A program made the translations under genes and the position numbers. The notes beneath the pieces are model-generated. The model was given only the letters and a program-made list of their open reading frames with translations. It ran no database searches and was not told where the DNA came from. Below, in pieces: positions 1 through 8,669 of a stretch of DNA of 64,000 bases. Position 1 is the stretch's first letter, and the number at the start of each line of letters is the position of its first letter. This DNA is from Armatimonadota bacterium (GTDB lineage Bacteria > Armatimonadota > HRBIN16): positions 134,317 to 198,316 of the forward strand of contig BPGU01000004.1 in NCBI GenBank assembly GCA_026003195.1. Direction: 5' to 3'.

Positions 1-1
1 C

Positions 2-790
2 GTGCCCTGCGGGCAGTGCCGGTGGTGTCGCAATGGGCTGGGCAATAACTGCCCGATCAACTACGCGGTGGGCTACCAGATACCGGGTGCGTTCGCGCAG
101 TACATGAAACTGCCCAAACTACTGCTGGATGAGGGACCCATCACGCCCATCCCCGACAACATGGACTACGATACCGCCGCGCTGGCGGAACCGCTGGCGT
201 GCGCGATCAACGGCATGGAGCTGGTGAACATGGGACTGGGCAAGAGCGTGGTTATTATCGGCTTGGGACCGATTGGCTGTATGCTGATTGACCTCGCTCG
301 TGTGATGGGCGCGACCAGAATCATCGCCGTGCAGCGCAGTAAGGCGAGGCTGGAACTGGCTCGTTTCTATGGGGCAGATGTGTACATCAGCTCAGAAGAG
401 GAGGATGTGGTGGCACGCTGCCGGGAGGAGACTGGCGGCGAAGGACCGGACATCGTGATTACCGCCAGCGCGTCGGTGGAGGCACATGAGCAGGCGATAG
501 AGATGGTGGCGCATCGGGGTTACGTCAATCTGTTCGGCGGTTTGCCCAAGGGCACTCGCCCGATGAGCGTATACTCCAATACGATTCATTACAAGGAATG
601 CTTCGTGACGGGTTCGCACGGTTCGGTGCCCAGACACCACGAGCTGGCAGTGCAGTTATTAGCGCAGGGGAAGGTGCGCGTGGCTCCGCTCATCACCCAT
701 CGCTTTCCACTTTCGCAGATTCACCGCGCCTTCGAAGTGATGCAGAATCGCGAGGGGATGAAGGTGATGCTCCATCCACAGGAGGCGTGA
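2..790 (+). CDS. Zinc-dependent alcohol/polyol dehydrogenase, 5' truncated by window edge
   Basis: C-terminal 262 residues of a medium-chain dehydrogenase (threonine/sorbitol dehydrogenase type), which oxidises an alcohol with NAD(P). The visible part starts in the structural zinc loop (Cys at residues 3, 6, 9 and 17 of this fragment). It continues through the nucleotide-binding GLGPIG motif (about 87-92) and ends at a normal C terminus. The catalytic zinc ligands near the N terminus lie outside the window, so the true start is not visible and the substrate cannot be told. No downstream partner is on the same strand within 85 bp apart from the decayed toxin-antitoxin pair. Confidence 0.9.
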   Translation: MPCGQCRWCRNGLGNNCPINYAVGYQIPGAFAQYMKLPKLLLDEGPITPIPDNMDYDTAALAEPLACAINGMELVNMGLGKSVVIIGLGPIGCMLIDLARVMGATRIIAVQRSKARLELARFYGADVYISSEEEDVVARCREETGGEGPDIVITASASVEAHEQAIEMVAHRGYVNLFGGLPKGTRPMSVYSNTIHYKECFVTGSHGSVPRHHELAVQLLAQGKVRVAPLITHRFPLSQIHRAFEVMQNREGMKVMLHPQEA

Positions 791-875
791 TGCGGCTCCT
801 CATTTGCCCAGTGGAGATGATATTCCCCGAGGGCGGCAAGTATGGTATGCTATAGCGGAAGGAGGAAGATGTTCT

Positions 876-1100
876 ATGGAGTAAACTCTGGAGGAGCGCA
901 TTAGACAACTACCTGCCGATCTACAACAGGAGGTTTCCGATTTCATCGACTTCTTGCTAGAGCGACGGCGACGGCAGAAACACCCTCCTACCTTTTCATG
1001 GGCAGGTGCTTTCAAGGACATGCGTGATCAATATACCTCGGTAGACCTGCAGCACGAGGCTGCAGAGTGGAGAGCGCAAACCGATGAGATTGCTCATTGA
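876..1100 (+). pseudogene. DUF2281/VapB-like antitoxin with stop at codon 3
   Basis: The frame reads ATG GAG TAA and then continues open for 71 codons with the sequence typical of DUF2281 antitoxins (LEERIRQLPADLQQEV, then an acidic/basic helix and an FSWAGAF segment). A strong ribosome site (GGAAGGAGGAAG, about 856-867) precedes the ATG. The third codon is usually a sense codon, so this is most simply a nonsense mutation. An alternative is initiation at CTG 888. The 3' end overlaps the downstream PIN gene by 17 bp, as in functional vapBC operons. Confidence 0.65.
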
Positions 1101-1362
1101 TACTAATGTGTTTCTGGAGGTGTTCCTGAATCAGGAGCAAGCTGAAGCCGCTCGCTCTCTTCTATCTATGGTTGGAGAGCACGATATGTTCCTTTCCGAT
1201 TTTTCTCTACACACTATCGGTGTCGTGCTCTTTCGCAAGCGACTCTACCGGATGTTTCAAGATTTTGTTCAAGATACTAGAGGTCGCGCAGGTTTCAGCG
1301 TGCTGAGCCTCCCTGTTAACGAGGTAGAACGAGTCGCACGAGCCGCTGAGCGATTCCGTTGA
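1084..1362 (+). pseudogene. Truncated PIN-domain (VapC-like) toxin
   Basis: The protein opens with MRLLIDTNVFLE, which carries the first catalytic Asp of PIN ribonucleases. It stops after 92 residues at AERFR, where family members normally continue for about 30-40 residues with the second half of the acidic active site (LDFDDA...D.D). The missing C-terminal acidic residues predict an inactive nuclease. Its partner antitoxin is also broken, so the locus appears to be a dead toxin-antitoxin module. Confidence 0.7.
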
Positions 1363-1380
1363 CCCCAGTCCCTTTCTGCA

Positions 1381-1429
1381 CAGACAGGAGGAAAAGCCCC
1401 TCCCCCACAGGGAGAGGGGCAGAGGTCTG
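1381..1429. repeat. REP-like palindrome at gene 3' end
   Basis: Stem GCCCCTC (1396-1402) pairs with GAGGGGC (1414-1420). Outer arms CAGAC (1381-1385) and GTCTG (1425-1429) extend the palindrome. It lies between the end of the PIN remnant and the convergent end of the interrupted pseudopilin, so it may act as a bidirectional terminator. Similar GCCCCTCTCC palindromes occur at 30160 and 56587. Confidence 0.6.
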
Positions 1430-1437
1430 TTGCTGTA

Positions 1438-3298
1438 TTACTGCGGAGCCCTGTCCGGCGGCCAGCCGGTGGCAGGGATGGTCGTCCACTTGCGACCGTA
1501 GTTGATCAGCTTGGCGTGGCCGTCGAAGAAGGTGGCGTTGTAGCCCTGCGAGTGGTTGAAGATAGTACGCCTGTTCGGGTCAGAGGCATCTGCGCCATCC
1601 CAACCAAACGCCCCACGCTCGGTGAACAGGATACGCTCCGCGATGTATTCGGATTTTTCATCCGGCGGCATATCGTTCAGGTTTTTGTATGTGCCGTCGG
1701 GATACTTCACGCAGGGGAACGGACCGGGATAGCCCGCGCTACTGCCCGGGCACCAGGTGTTGTACACCCAGTTGGGGAACCACTGGTAGGACTGCATTCC
1801 CATCTGCATGTTCGCCGGGGATGGGTCGCGGTACCTGTCCGACGGGCAGTACCAGATGCTCTTGTTCTTCTGGTAGGGACCCAGCTGCACCGTCATCAGC
1901 GTGCGGTAGAACTGGCTGCCGTAGGCGCAGCGGGTATAGTTGGGTCCGCCGTCTCCCGGATTGAACCCCTCCCACCAGCCAAAGCAGTCAGCCCATGGTT
2001 CACCACGGTCTCCAGTGTAGTTGTTCACATCTGGGTGAGGCTGTTCGAAAAATCGGTGAGTATCGGGTATAAAACATACTATGAAACACACACACTTCAG
2101 ACAAACTACCCTCGCCACCATACGGGTACGCACCATTTACAGCCTTGTCCTGCGCTTTTGCCAACTCCACCCTCTCCCCAAACGACGCGGACGACCCTGC
2201 AAATACTCCGAAGCCCTCATCCTCACCCTCTGGCTGCTTGCCGTGCGCGAAAACGCCTCCTACCGACGCCTGCTTTTTGCGCTTGCCCCCGAAATCCTGC
2301 CCGACCACCCCCTGCCTGCCTTAGGCACGCTCGCCTACCGCTTGCAGCATCTTGCAGACAAACGCCTGCAACAACTGCTCCATTGGCTTGCCCAGCAGGG
2401 CATGGCGTCAGAGACACTGACCTGTGAAACGCCGTGTGTGTTTGTGGATGGCACGGGCGTGGGATATGCCTCGCCGTTTTTCGCGCAGTATTTGCGAGGG
2501 GCACAGATACGTCAGCAGCGTTCGCATGTGAAGGTGGTGGCGTTGGTGTATTGGCAGGGGGGTCGGGCGTGGGTGATAGGGTTATCGTGTGGGGCGGCGT
2601 ATGCGGATGAGGGGCGGCTGTTGGGGGAGTGGGTGGAGCGGTATGGTCGTGGTGGGTTGGGGTCTGGCACTTTGTTGGTGGGAGACAGGTTGTATGGGTA
2701 TCGGGCGCGATTGTTGAAGCAGTTGGAGGAGGCGGGTTGGTTGCCTGTGGCGCGTGTGGAGGCAGGGTTGCATCAGCAGGTGCGTGCGGATGCGCGGTTG
2801 CGTGCGCGTTTGCGTGCGGAGGTGTATGGTTGGGCGTTGGGGGAGCGTTATCGGATAGAGCAGGTGTTTGGGAGCGTGAAGAGTGCGTATGGGAGCGTGT
2901 GGCGAGCGCGTTCGTGGGAGGGTGCGCGGGTATGGGTGTGGGGGATGTTTGTGCTATGGAACATGGTGGGTTTGGTGCGTGTGCTTGGAGATGGTTCTGA
3001 TGGTTTTATTGTATGTTGTGTGTGGGTGAGGGGGGGCTGGGTGATTTTTCGAACACCCTCCATCTGGGTTGACTTCCCAGTTGCGGGCTCCGGGGTAGGT
3101 GCCCATGGGGAACTTCTCATCGTAGTCCTGCGAGTACATGCGCACCGACAGACCTATCTGCTTGAAGTTGGAGAGACACGAGGTCTGCCGTGCCTTCTCC
3201 CGTGCCTGAGCGAACACTGGGAACAGAATAGCCGCCAGTATCGCGATAATCGCGATGACCACCAGCAGCTCGATCAGAGTGAAAGCGTGTCGCTTCAT
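1438..3298 (-). pseudogene. Pseudopilin (DUF1559-type) gene split by an insertion sequence
   Basis: The 5' part (3298-3061) encodes a prepilin N terminus: MKRHA, then [19 protein letters not shown] and a [12 protein letters not shown] segment. The 3' part (2027-1438) encodes the body and a C-terminal H-x9-DG-like signature (NHSQGYNATFFDGH). Removing the element at 2037-3060 and one 9-bp target copy joins the two halves in frame (238 + 590 = 828 nt, 275 residues), reading NPDVNNYTGD across the scar. Position -1 of the peptidase site is Ala instead of the common Gly. It was the last gene of an operon with the regulator and small membrane protein upstream. The 5' half alone could still yield a short exported helix fused to IS-encoded residues. 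Confidence 0.92.
2037..3060 (+). mobile_element. 1,024-bp insertion sequence with 18-bp ends and 9-bp target duplication
   Basis: Left end GAGGCTGTTCGAAAAATC (2037-2054) matches the inverse of the right end (3043-3060) at 17 of 18 positions. The flanking direct repeat CATCTGGGT is identical at 2028-2036 and 3061-3069. One transposase gene fills the element in plus orientation, opposite to the disrupted pseudopilin. The perfect target duplication and the uninterrupted host frame on either side argue for a recent insertion. The strong strand asymmetry of G over C after about 2,500 is a local composition feature of this element. Confidence 0.95.
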
Positions 3299-3325
3299 GA
3301 TGTAAACCCTCCTTTTGTGTTGTGA
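2081..3325 (+). CDS. IS4/IS5-superfamily-like DDE transposase, reading through the right IS end
   Basis: A DDE-fold transposase that should cut and paste its element. First Asp is in the [11 protein letters not shown] segment, second Asp in [15 protein letters not shown], and the Glu in [13 protein letters not shown], which keeps the R-x3-E-x6-K spacing of IS4-type enzymes. The N terminus carries a basic [20 protein letters not shown] helix. No stop codon occurs in this frame before the right inverted repeat at 3060, so the frame runs 265 nt into antisense host DNA and ends at 3325. The normal enzyme probably ends near 3000-3050, so either the stop was lost or the element relies on target-supplied stops. 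Confidence 0.85.
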   Translation: MKHTHFRQTTLATIRVRTIYSLVLRFCQLHPLPKRRGRPCKYSEALILTLWLLAVRENASYRRLLFALAPEILPDHPLPALGTLAYRLQHLADKRLQQLLHWLAQQGMASETLTCETPCVFVDGTGVGYASPFFAQYLRGAQIRQQRSHVKVVALVYWQGGRAWVIGLSCGAAYADEGRLLGEWVERYGRGGLGSGTLLVGDRLYGYRARLLKQLEEAGWLPVARVEAGLHQQVRADARLRARLRAEVYGWALGERYRIEQVFGSVKSAYGSVWRARSWEGARVWVWGMFVLWNMVGLVRVLGDGSDGFIVCCVWVRGGWVIFRTPSIWVDFPVAGSGVGAHGELLIVVLRVHAHRQTYLLEVGETRGLPCLLPCLSEHWEQNSRQYRDNRDDHQQLDQSESVSLHDVNPPFVL

Positions 3326-3337
3326 TGTTTTGGATGT

Positions 3338-3580
3338 TTAGCGTCCAGCGGGAGCTGGAGCAGGCATTGCCGGCGTGCCACCGGCGGGTGCACCACCGGG
3401 GGTCATCCCCCCCATCCTGCGCTGGAACTCCGCCTGCACATCCGGGGGCATAGGCGGTGGTGCTGCAGCTCCACCTCCTTTGGTGCGCCCTTCCGTTGCC
3501 CACCAGTACACTCCGCCGATAATCAGCAACACCACCACGATCACAATGACGGCGGTCACGGGTGATACTTCACGCTTCAT
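3338..3580 (-). CDS. Small single-pass membrane protein with Pro/Gly/Ala-rich tail
   Basis: 80 residues: a short MKREVSPVTA lead, one transmembrane helix (about 9-27, VIVIVVVLLIIGGVYWW) and a low-complexity tail rich in Gly, Pro, Ala and Met. Its start overlaps the end of the upstream regulator by 11 bp, and it lies 39 bp before the pseudopilin, so the three form one operon. The function is unknown; the position suggests a membrane accessory to the pseudopilin. Similar short MKRE(V)SP proteins are, to my recollection, frequent beside pseudopilins in Armatimonadota, which is not checked here. Confidence 0.8.
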   Translation of the reverse strand: MKREVSPVTAVIVIVVVLLIIGGVYWWATEGRTKGGGAAAPPPMPPDVQAEFQRRMGGMTPGGAPAGGTPAMPAPAPAGR

Positions 3581-4709
3581 GTCCAGAACCTCCCTCCTTG
3601 GGGTAGATGCGCCGCACCGGGCGCGGCTCGCGCCACAAAACGGGCACCGACAGGATATACGTGCGCGGTGTGGATTGCCTGCCGCTCAGCCATTCGTCCA
3701 GCACCTCCACTGCGATTTCGCCCAGGCGAGCGAAGTCGGGTTGCGAGGTAGGAAACGCCGGCTGGAAGAAGTGAGTGGTCTCCAGGTCGTCGAAACCCAC
3801 CACTCGAATCTCTTCTGGTACGGCGACGCCCATCTTCTGCAACGCACGGATGATAGTCACAGCGGTGCTGTCTTCCCAGGCGATGAGCGCATCTGGCGTG
3901 GGGGAAAGGCGCAGAATCTGGTGGACAACCTCTTCGCCGTCGATCTCCTCCTCCCGCCGCTCCAGAGGCGTCCACTGCAGGTAGTTTTGCGGCACAGGTA
4001 CTCCGGCATCTTGCATCGCCGCCAGCCAGCCTTCACGCCGTTCGTGGATAGAGCGATGCAGGCAGTCCGGGTTCAAAGGCAGGAAAGCAATCCGCCGGTG
4101 TCCGTGTGCCAGCAGAGCCTGCGTCATCTCGTAGCCCAGCCGAAAGTTGTCAAACAACACCATTGGGCGTTCCCATTCCTCGTAGCCGATGTCAAAGAGG
4201 ACAATCGGCACGTCACGCCAGCGCTGGCGCAGGTAATCGGTGGGTAACTCGTGCCGCCAGCGTGTGACTGGATAGAGGATGATGCCCTGTGCACCCGCCT
4301 GCAGGTGTTGTTCCACCAGCTCTTCTTCGTGCTGGACATCGTCTTCCGAGCTCGCCATCAGCAGCTGGTAGCCCCTCTGGCGCGCGCGCCGTTCGATGCC
4401 ATAGTACGCTCGCAACACCAGTGCGGCGTGGGCACGCGGCGCGATGAAGCTCAGCAGACGTGTGCGCGTGCTTGCCAGAGGCACCGAGCGCAAGTAGATT
4501 CCGCTGCCCTGTCGGGATTCGATCAGCCCCTCCGCTGCGAGCAACGCCAGCGCTTTCGCCACGGTGGGACGACTGACTCCCAGCATCTTGCGCAGCTGGT
4601 GTTGTGTAGGCAGCTTATCGCCCGGGCGCACGTCGGGACGGCTAATCCACTCCGCCTTGATGCGCTCCGCCAGCAGTACGTATGTCGGCAACCGTTTGGA
4701 CGCACTCAT
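3570..4709 (-). CDS. GntR-type HTH / LacI-type sensor hybrid transcriptional regulator
   Basis: 379 residues. The N terminus is a GntR winged helix (RPGDKLPTQHQLRKMLGVSRPTVAKALALLAAEGLIE). The rest is a periplasmic-binding-protein-like effector domain of LacI type (about 80-370; VVGFDDLETTHFFQP near the end), so it should bind a sugar-like ligand and DNA. I chose ATG 4709 because a consensus promoter ends just upstream. The longer frame from 4751 would start inside the promoter's -35 region. It heads an operon with the small membrane protein and the pseudopilin, and may control its own operon. Confidence 0.9.
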   Translation of the reverse strand: MSASKRLPTYVLLAERIKAEWISRPDVRPGDKLPTQHQLRKMLGVSRPTVAKALALLAAEGLIESRQGSGIYLRSVPLASTRTRLLSFIAPRAHAALVLRAYYGIERRARQRGYQLLMASSEDDVQHEEELVEQHLQAGAQGIILYPVTRWRHELPTDYLRQRWRDVPIVLFDIGYEEWERPMVLFDNFRLGYEMTQALLAHGHRRIAFLPLNPDCLHRSIHERREGWLAAMQDAGVPVPQNYLQWTPLERREEEIDGEEVVHQILRLSPTPDALIAWEDSTAVTIIRALQKMGVAVPEEIRVVGFDDLETTHFFQPAFPTSQPDFARLGEIAVEVLDEWLSGRQSTPRTYILSVPVLWREPRPVRRIYPKEGGSGHEA

Positions 4710-4718
4710 AGTGTTTTC

Positions 4719-4747
4719 ATTATAGAACTTCCTTCCAAATTTGTCAA
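4719..4747 (-). promoter_or_regulatory. Consensus sigma70 promoter for the regulator-pseudopilin operon
   Basis: On the minus strand TTGACA (4747-4742) is followed after exactly 17 bp by TATAAT (4724-4719), both perfect matches to consensus. Transcription should start near 4712, only about 3 nt before the ATG at 4709, so the mRNA is expected to be leaderless or nearly so. Confidence 0.85.
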
Positions 4748-4790
4748 GCAAATTTTGAGGTTGATAATCTGATTTTTTGAAGAAGCCCCC

Positions 4791-4819
4791 TTGACGAACT
4801 CGCCATCTTGTGGTAGATT
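4791..4819 (+). promoter_or_regulatory. Promoter of tRNA-Thr
   Basis: TTGACG (4791-4796), a 17-bp spacer and TAGATT (4814-4819). The predicted start near 4826 lies about 3 nt before the mature tRNA 5' end. It is divergent from the regulator promoter at 4719-4747. Confidence 0.75.
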
Positions 4820-4828
4820 CCCTAGCGA

Positions 4829-4904
4829 GCCGACGTAGCTCAACAGGCAGAGCAGCGGTCTTGTAAACCGCAGGTTAGGGGTTCGAGTCCCCTCGTCGGC
4901 TCCA
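4829..4904 (+). tRNA. tRNA-Thr(TGT), CCA encoded
   Basis: Acceptor arms GCCGACG (4829-4835) and CGTCGGC (4894-4900) pair fully. The D arm is TAGCTCAACAGGCAGAGCA, the anticodon stem GCGGT/ACCGC encloses a loop with TGT, and the T arm holds GGTTCGA. Discriminator U is followed by a genome-encoded CCA (4902-4904). The anticodon UGU reads ACA and other ACN codons. Confidence 0.96.
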
Positions 4905-4932
4905 GTATGCGTCGCCGACACTAGGGACCCAG

Positions 4933-6738
4933 ATGTCCGCCGACAACATTCTGCCGGAGCAGAGGAAGGAGCACATCGTGACAGTCGGCACTCTCTTTGG
5001 CAAGTATCGTATCCTTCGCGAAATCGGCGGGGGCGGGATGGCACGGGTGTTTGAAGCGGAGGACCAGACTATTGGAAGGAAGGTGGCGCTGAAGGTGCTC
5101 GTCCCGCCCTCGGTAGTGCCCGAATCCGAGAAGTGCCTGCTGATAGAGAGATTCCAGCAAGAAGCGCGTGCCGCGGGGACCCTCTCTCACCCCAACATCG
5201 TTACCCTCTATGAAGTTGGTGAGTTCGAGGGGGCACATTACATCGCAATGGAGATGCTCACGGGCAAAACCGTGCGCGAGCTCTTGCAGGAACAGGGCAG
5301 AATACCTGTGGACCAGGCGCTGAACATCCTGCTGCAGGTGGCACGTGCGCTGGACTATGCGCACAAGCAGGGCGTCGTGCATCGCGATGTGAAGCCGGAC
5401 AACATCGTGGTCACGGATGAGGGACAGGTCAAACTCACGGACTTCGGCATCGCACGAGCGGCAAACGACCTGTTGCGCACGCAAAAGGGGATGCTCGTTG
5501 GCTCACCAGCATACATGTCCCCGGAGCAGATTCTGGGCGAACCGGTAGATTATCGGACGGATATCTACTCGCTAGGCGTGACTGCCTACGAGATGCTGAC
5601 AGGGCGCAAACCGTTCGATGCCGCTGCTGTGACGGCGGTAATGCACCGTATCGTCTATGACGAACCTGATGCTGCTCCCGATCTGCCTCGCCCGGCGGAG
5701 ACTGCTCTGCGCCATGCGCTGGCGAAAAAGCCCGAAGAGCGACCACGTTCCGCGATTGCCTTTGTCGAGGAACTGAGCGCAGCCTACTATGGCGCAGCGG
5801 TGGTTTCGCCGGAGGCACGCATTTCGGTGCCGTCCTATCCTGTGCATCTTGAGAAGGAGAAAGCGCGTATGAGTCCTCATCCCTCGTTCTCATCGTCACG
5901 TTCGCAGCGACTCTACTGGGGAATTGGAGCGCTGGTTCTGGTGCTGGTACTTGCAGGTATCTTCGTGTGGCGTTCACTGTCTCCCTCGAAAGAGCAGTTT
6001 GGCGTACGAATCGTGGATATCGGTGAGCTGGCAACGTCCACACCGGCTGTGGCAACCAACTTCGTGCTGAACGACTTCGAGTTAAGTCCCGGCTCCTGGC
6101 AGGCAGAGAACAAAGGGCTGAAGCTGGAGCGGGTTCGTGGAGGCGCGAGCCAGGCGGCATACTGGCTGAAAGTCAGTGGGGTGCAGCTGGCTCCGGGGGA
6201 GAGCGTAGCTATCTCCTGTTTGCCTGAGACGCGCGACTGGTCGCGATTTGGGGGCATTATTTCGCTGGATGTGCTGGTGCCCGGCACTGCTCCTGCCGAC
6301 TTGCGCGTGATGATAGAAGTGGAAGACTCTACCGGCGGTTTGCAAGCGATGCCGGGGGAAGGGGTTTTGCTCACTCCCGGCAGATGGGCAGCGATCACGT
6401 GGAACGCTGGTGCAGTAGCCCGTGATGTGGCGCGCCTGCGGGTGAAGTTATTGTGTGGACAAAATGCCTACAGGGGCTATTTCGGCATAGACCATGTGCG
6501 GGCGCAGGGTACCACGACAAGTGCCGCGGCGCTGCGCTACAAGGTACGTATCGGGCCGTTTACGGATTCAGCCTCGCTGGAACGGGAAACCGCACGCTTG
6601 AAATCGCTGGGCAAGTCGCCGTTTCCGGTGCGCGAGGGCGACAAGCGTTATCTGCAGGTGGGAGCGTTCACCACGATGGATTCCGCCCGGCGCGAGCTGG
6701 ACGCTCTGGTCGCAGAGGGATACAGGGAGATTCGCTAA
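4933..6738 (+). CDS. Membrane Ser/Thr protein kinase with extracytoplasmic SPOR domain
   Basis: 601 residues. The kinase domain covers about 24-290: glycine loop GGGGMA (32-37), VALK lysine 54, catalytic HRDVKPDN (His150, Asp152), DFG (170-172) and SPE (196-198). A juxtamembrane linker leads to one transmembrane helix (about 328-346). The outer part holds a beta-rich, carbohydrate-binding-like region (about 375-520) and a C-terminal SPOR-type repeat (about 535-601; two RIGPFTD / LQVGAFTT halves). SPOR domains bind denuded peptidoglycan glycan, so the protein probably senses cell-wall state and phosphorylates cytoplasmic targets. PknB-type kinases usually carry PASTA repeats instead. It follows the tRNA by 28 bp and has no obvious phosphatase partner nearby. 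Confidence 0.93.
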   Translation: MSADNILPEQRKEHIVTVGTLFGKYRILREIGGGGMARVFEAEDQTIGRKVALKVLVPPSVVPESEKCLLIERFQQEARAAGTLSHPNIVTLYEVGEFEGAHYIAMEMLTGKTVRELLQEQGRIPVDQALNILLQVARALDYAHKQGVVHRDVKPDNIVVTDEGQVKLTDFGIARAANDLLRTQKGMLVGSPAYMSPEQILGEPVDYRTDIYSLGVTAYEMLTGRKPFDAAAVTAVMHRIVYDEPDAAPDLPRPAETALRHALAKKPEERPRSAIAFVEELSAAYYGAAVVSPEARISVPSYPVHLEKEKARMSPHPSFSSSRSQRLYWGIGALVLVLVLAGIFVWRSLSPSKEQFGVRIVDIGELATSTPAVATNFVLNDFELSPGSWQAENKGLKLERVRGGASQAAYWLKVSGVQLAPGESVAISCLPETRDWSRFGGIISLDVLVPGTAPADLRVMIEVEDSTGGLQAMPGEGVLLTPGRWAAITWNAGAVARDVARLRVKLLCGQNAYRGYFGIDHVRAQGTTTSAAALRYKVRIGPFTDSASLERETARLKSLGKSPFPVREGDKRYLQVGAFTTMDSARRELDALVAEGYREIR

Positions 6739-6778
6739 TTGCCTCTCTGATACACGGGAACACCTTCCCGAAGTATCT

Positions 6779-7029
6779 TCAGGTCGCTGTCGCGTCTCTC
6801 CGAGGCAATTCGAAAGCCGCGCGCAACACGCGGCGAGGGCTGTTCGCCTTATAGCCCAGTGCTGTAGGTAAAGCTGCAGTGTTTTCCACAACAGATCGAA
6901 CGTGAACTCGAAACGCTGTATTACCCCGTCTCGCACCACTTTGCTGTATGGCAGGGCGAGCGCTTCGCGCAACCTCTGTAACGCTTGCGCAAACTGCTGG
7001 CGTCTTTCATCAAACCGTTGCTGGCTCAT
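6779..7029 (-). pseudogene. HI0074-like nucleotidyltransferase substrate-binding protein, frameshifted and truncated
   Basis: The reading frame from ATG 7029 gives MSQQRFDERRQQFAQALQRL and FEFTFDLLWKTLQLYLQ, typical of the substrate-binding partner of minimal (MNT) nucleotidyltransferases. Homology then jumps to another frame, SPRRVLRAAFEL, which ends at a TGA (6779-6781). Family members are about 130 residues, so both a frameshift and a C-terminal loss are present. No MNT catalytic partner is visible nearby. The gene starts 4 bp after the ABC ATPase stop, on the same strand. Confidence 0.7.
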
Positions 7030-7033
7030 GGCA

Positions 7034-8545
7034 TCACCCGCCGCCCGTAGCGAGGTGCATGACGTGTTCCTGGGTGGCTTCTTCGCGCGAGAGTTCTCCC
7101 GCAATGCGCCCCTGGTGCATTACCAGAATACGGTCACTCATGCCCAGCACCTCGGGCAGTTCGCTGGAAATCATCAGGATAGCCACCCCTTGTTCGGCAA
7201 GGCGGTTCATCAGCTGGTAGATTTCCGCCTTCGCACCGACGTCGATACCGCGCGTCGGCTCGTCGAAGATCAGCACTTTGGAACGAGTAAACAGCCACTT
7301 CGCCAACACCACTTTCTGCTGGTTGCCGCCGGAGAGATTCTTCACCGCCTGCTCGATGGAGGGAGTGCGTATCATCAGGTCACGCACGTACTGCTCGGCG
7401 ACTTGTCTCTCCCGGCGCAGCTGCACGAACCCCAGCCGGGTTAATGCTTTCAGGTTCGCCAGCGTGTTGTTCTCACGAACGGTCATAGTGAGGATAAGCC
7501 CTAACGCCTTACGGTCCTCGGTCATCAGCCCGATGCCCAGTCGAATGGCATCCTGTGGGGAGCGGATGCGCACCGGTTTCCCTTCCAGAAGAATCTCCCC
7601 GCTGTCGATGGGGTCTGCCCCAAAGATGGCGCGTGCCAGCTCCGTGCGTCCTGCGCCCACCAGTCCCGCCAGCCCGACGATCTCGCCTCGGTGCACCTTC
7701 AGGGAGATATCGTGGAGCACGCCTTTACGGTTCAGATGGCGTACTTCCAGAACCACGTCGCCTCGCTGTGTGCGGCGAGTGGGGAACTGCTCGGTGATTT
7801 CGCGCCCCACCATCATACGTATCAGCTCATCACGGTTGGTTTCCGTGACCTGCCTCACGCCTACCAGCTTGCCATCGCGCAGTACGGTCACCCGGTCGGC
7901 AATTTCGAAGATTTCCTCCAGACGGTGCGAGATGTAAATAATGCCCACGCCCTGTTCCTTCAGCCTGCGGATGAGTGCGAACAGGTTTTGCAGCTCGTGT
8001 TCCGTGAGGGTTGCGGATGGCTCATCCATCGCCAGCACGCGCGCGTTCTGGGAGATGGCTTTGGCGATTTCCACCATCTGCTGCTGTGCCACCGAAAGAT
8101 ACTGCACCGGCGTACGCACATCTATCTGCACACCCAGTTCGTCAATCAGTTGCTGGGCGCGAGTGTACATGGTGCGGAAGTCCACGAAGCCAGGCACTTT
8201 GGCGCGAGGCTCACGTCCCAGAAAGATGTTCTCCGCCGCACTCAGATAGGGAACAAGGTTGAACTCCTGATAAATAATGCGGATGCCGAGGTCCATCGCC
8301 TCATGCGGATGGGTGATGTGCACCGGCTTACCGTCCAGCAGGATTTCGCCCCTGTCGCGCATCTCTGCGCCGGCGAGGATTTTCATCAGGGTGGATTTGC
8401 CTGCACCGTTCTCACCCACGAGCGCCATCACCTCGCCCGCGCGCACCTCGAAATCTACGTTGTCCAGCGCCTGTACGCCCGGGTACTGCTTGCTGATGCC
8501 ACGCATCTGCAACACAGGTGGAGCCGCTATCGCCGTTTCCGTCAT
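7034..8545 (-). CDS. Sugar ABC transporter ATP-binding protein (RbsA/MglA type)
   Basis: 503 residues, the normal length for the fused double-ATPase subunit of CUT2 sugar importers (ribose, xylose, galactose). The first half has Walker [10 protein letters not shown], and [15 protein letters not shown] around the signature. The second half has the family's degenerate P-loop GLVGAGRTE and a good [15 protein letters not shown] signature. ATG 8545 is preferred over the upstream ATG 8590 because it matches family N termini ([23 protein letters not shown]). No permease or binding protein lies in the window, so it must work with subunits encoded elsewhere or be an orphan. Confidence 0.92.
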   Translation of the reverse strand: MTETAIAAPPVLQMRGISKQYPGVQALDNVDFEVRAGEVMALVGENGAGKSTLMKILAGAEMRDRGEILLDGKPVHITHPHEAMDLGIRIIYQEFNLVPYLSAAENIFLGREPRAKVPGFVDFRTMYTRAQQLIDELGVQIDVRTPVQYLSVAQQQMVEIAKAISQNARVLAMDEPSATLTEHELQNLFALIRRLKEQGVGIIYISHRLEEIFEIADRVTVLRDGKLVGVRQVTETNRDELIRMMVGREITEQFPTRRTQRGDVVLEVRHLNRKGVLHDISLKVHRGEIVGLAGLVGAGRTELARAIFGADPIDSGEILLEGKPVRIRSPQDAIRLGIGLMTEDRKALGLILTMTVRENNTLANLKALTRLGFVQLRRERQVAEQYVRDLMIRTPSIEQAVKNLSGGNQQKVVLAKWLFTRSKVLIFDEPTRGIDVGAKAEIYQLMNRLAEQGVAILMISSELPEVLGMSDRILVMHQGRIAGELSREEATQEHVMHLATGGG

Positions 8546-8615
8546 CTCTCTGCCTCGCTCGTGCCGACTTTTGCATTTTCTTTTCGCCAACTGGGGGAAG
8601 GAGTCCTTGTGTGGT

Positions 8616-8632
8616 GCCAGAACCGTTCTGGC
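8616..8632. promoter_or_regulatory. Perfect 17-bp palindrome upstream of the ABC gene, candidate operator
   Basis: GCCAGAAC C GTTCTGGC: two 8-bp arms with a single central base, 71 bp before the ABC start codon in the gap after the SDR gene. It could be an operator for a sugar regulator or a small hairpin; no promoter boxes could be placed convincingly around it. Confidence 0.4.
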
Positions 8633-8669
8633 TGAACGATTAAGGGGAGGTGCTCCGATTCATCACCCA

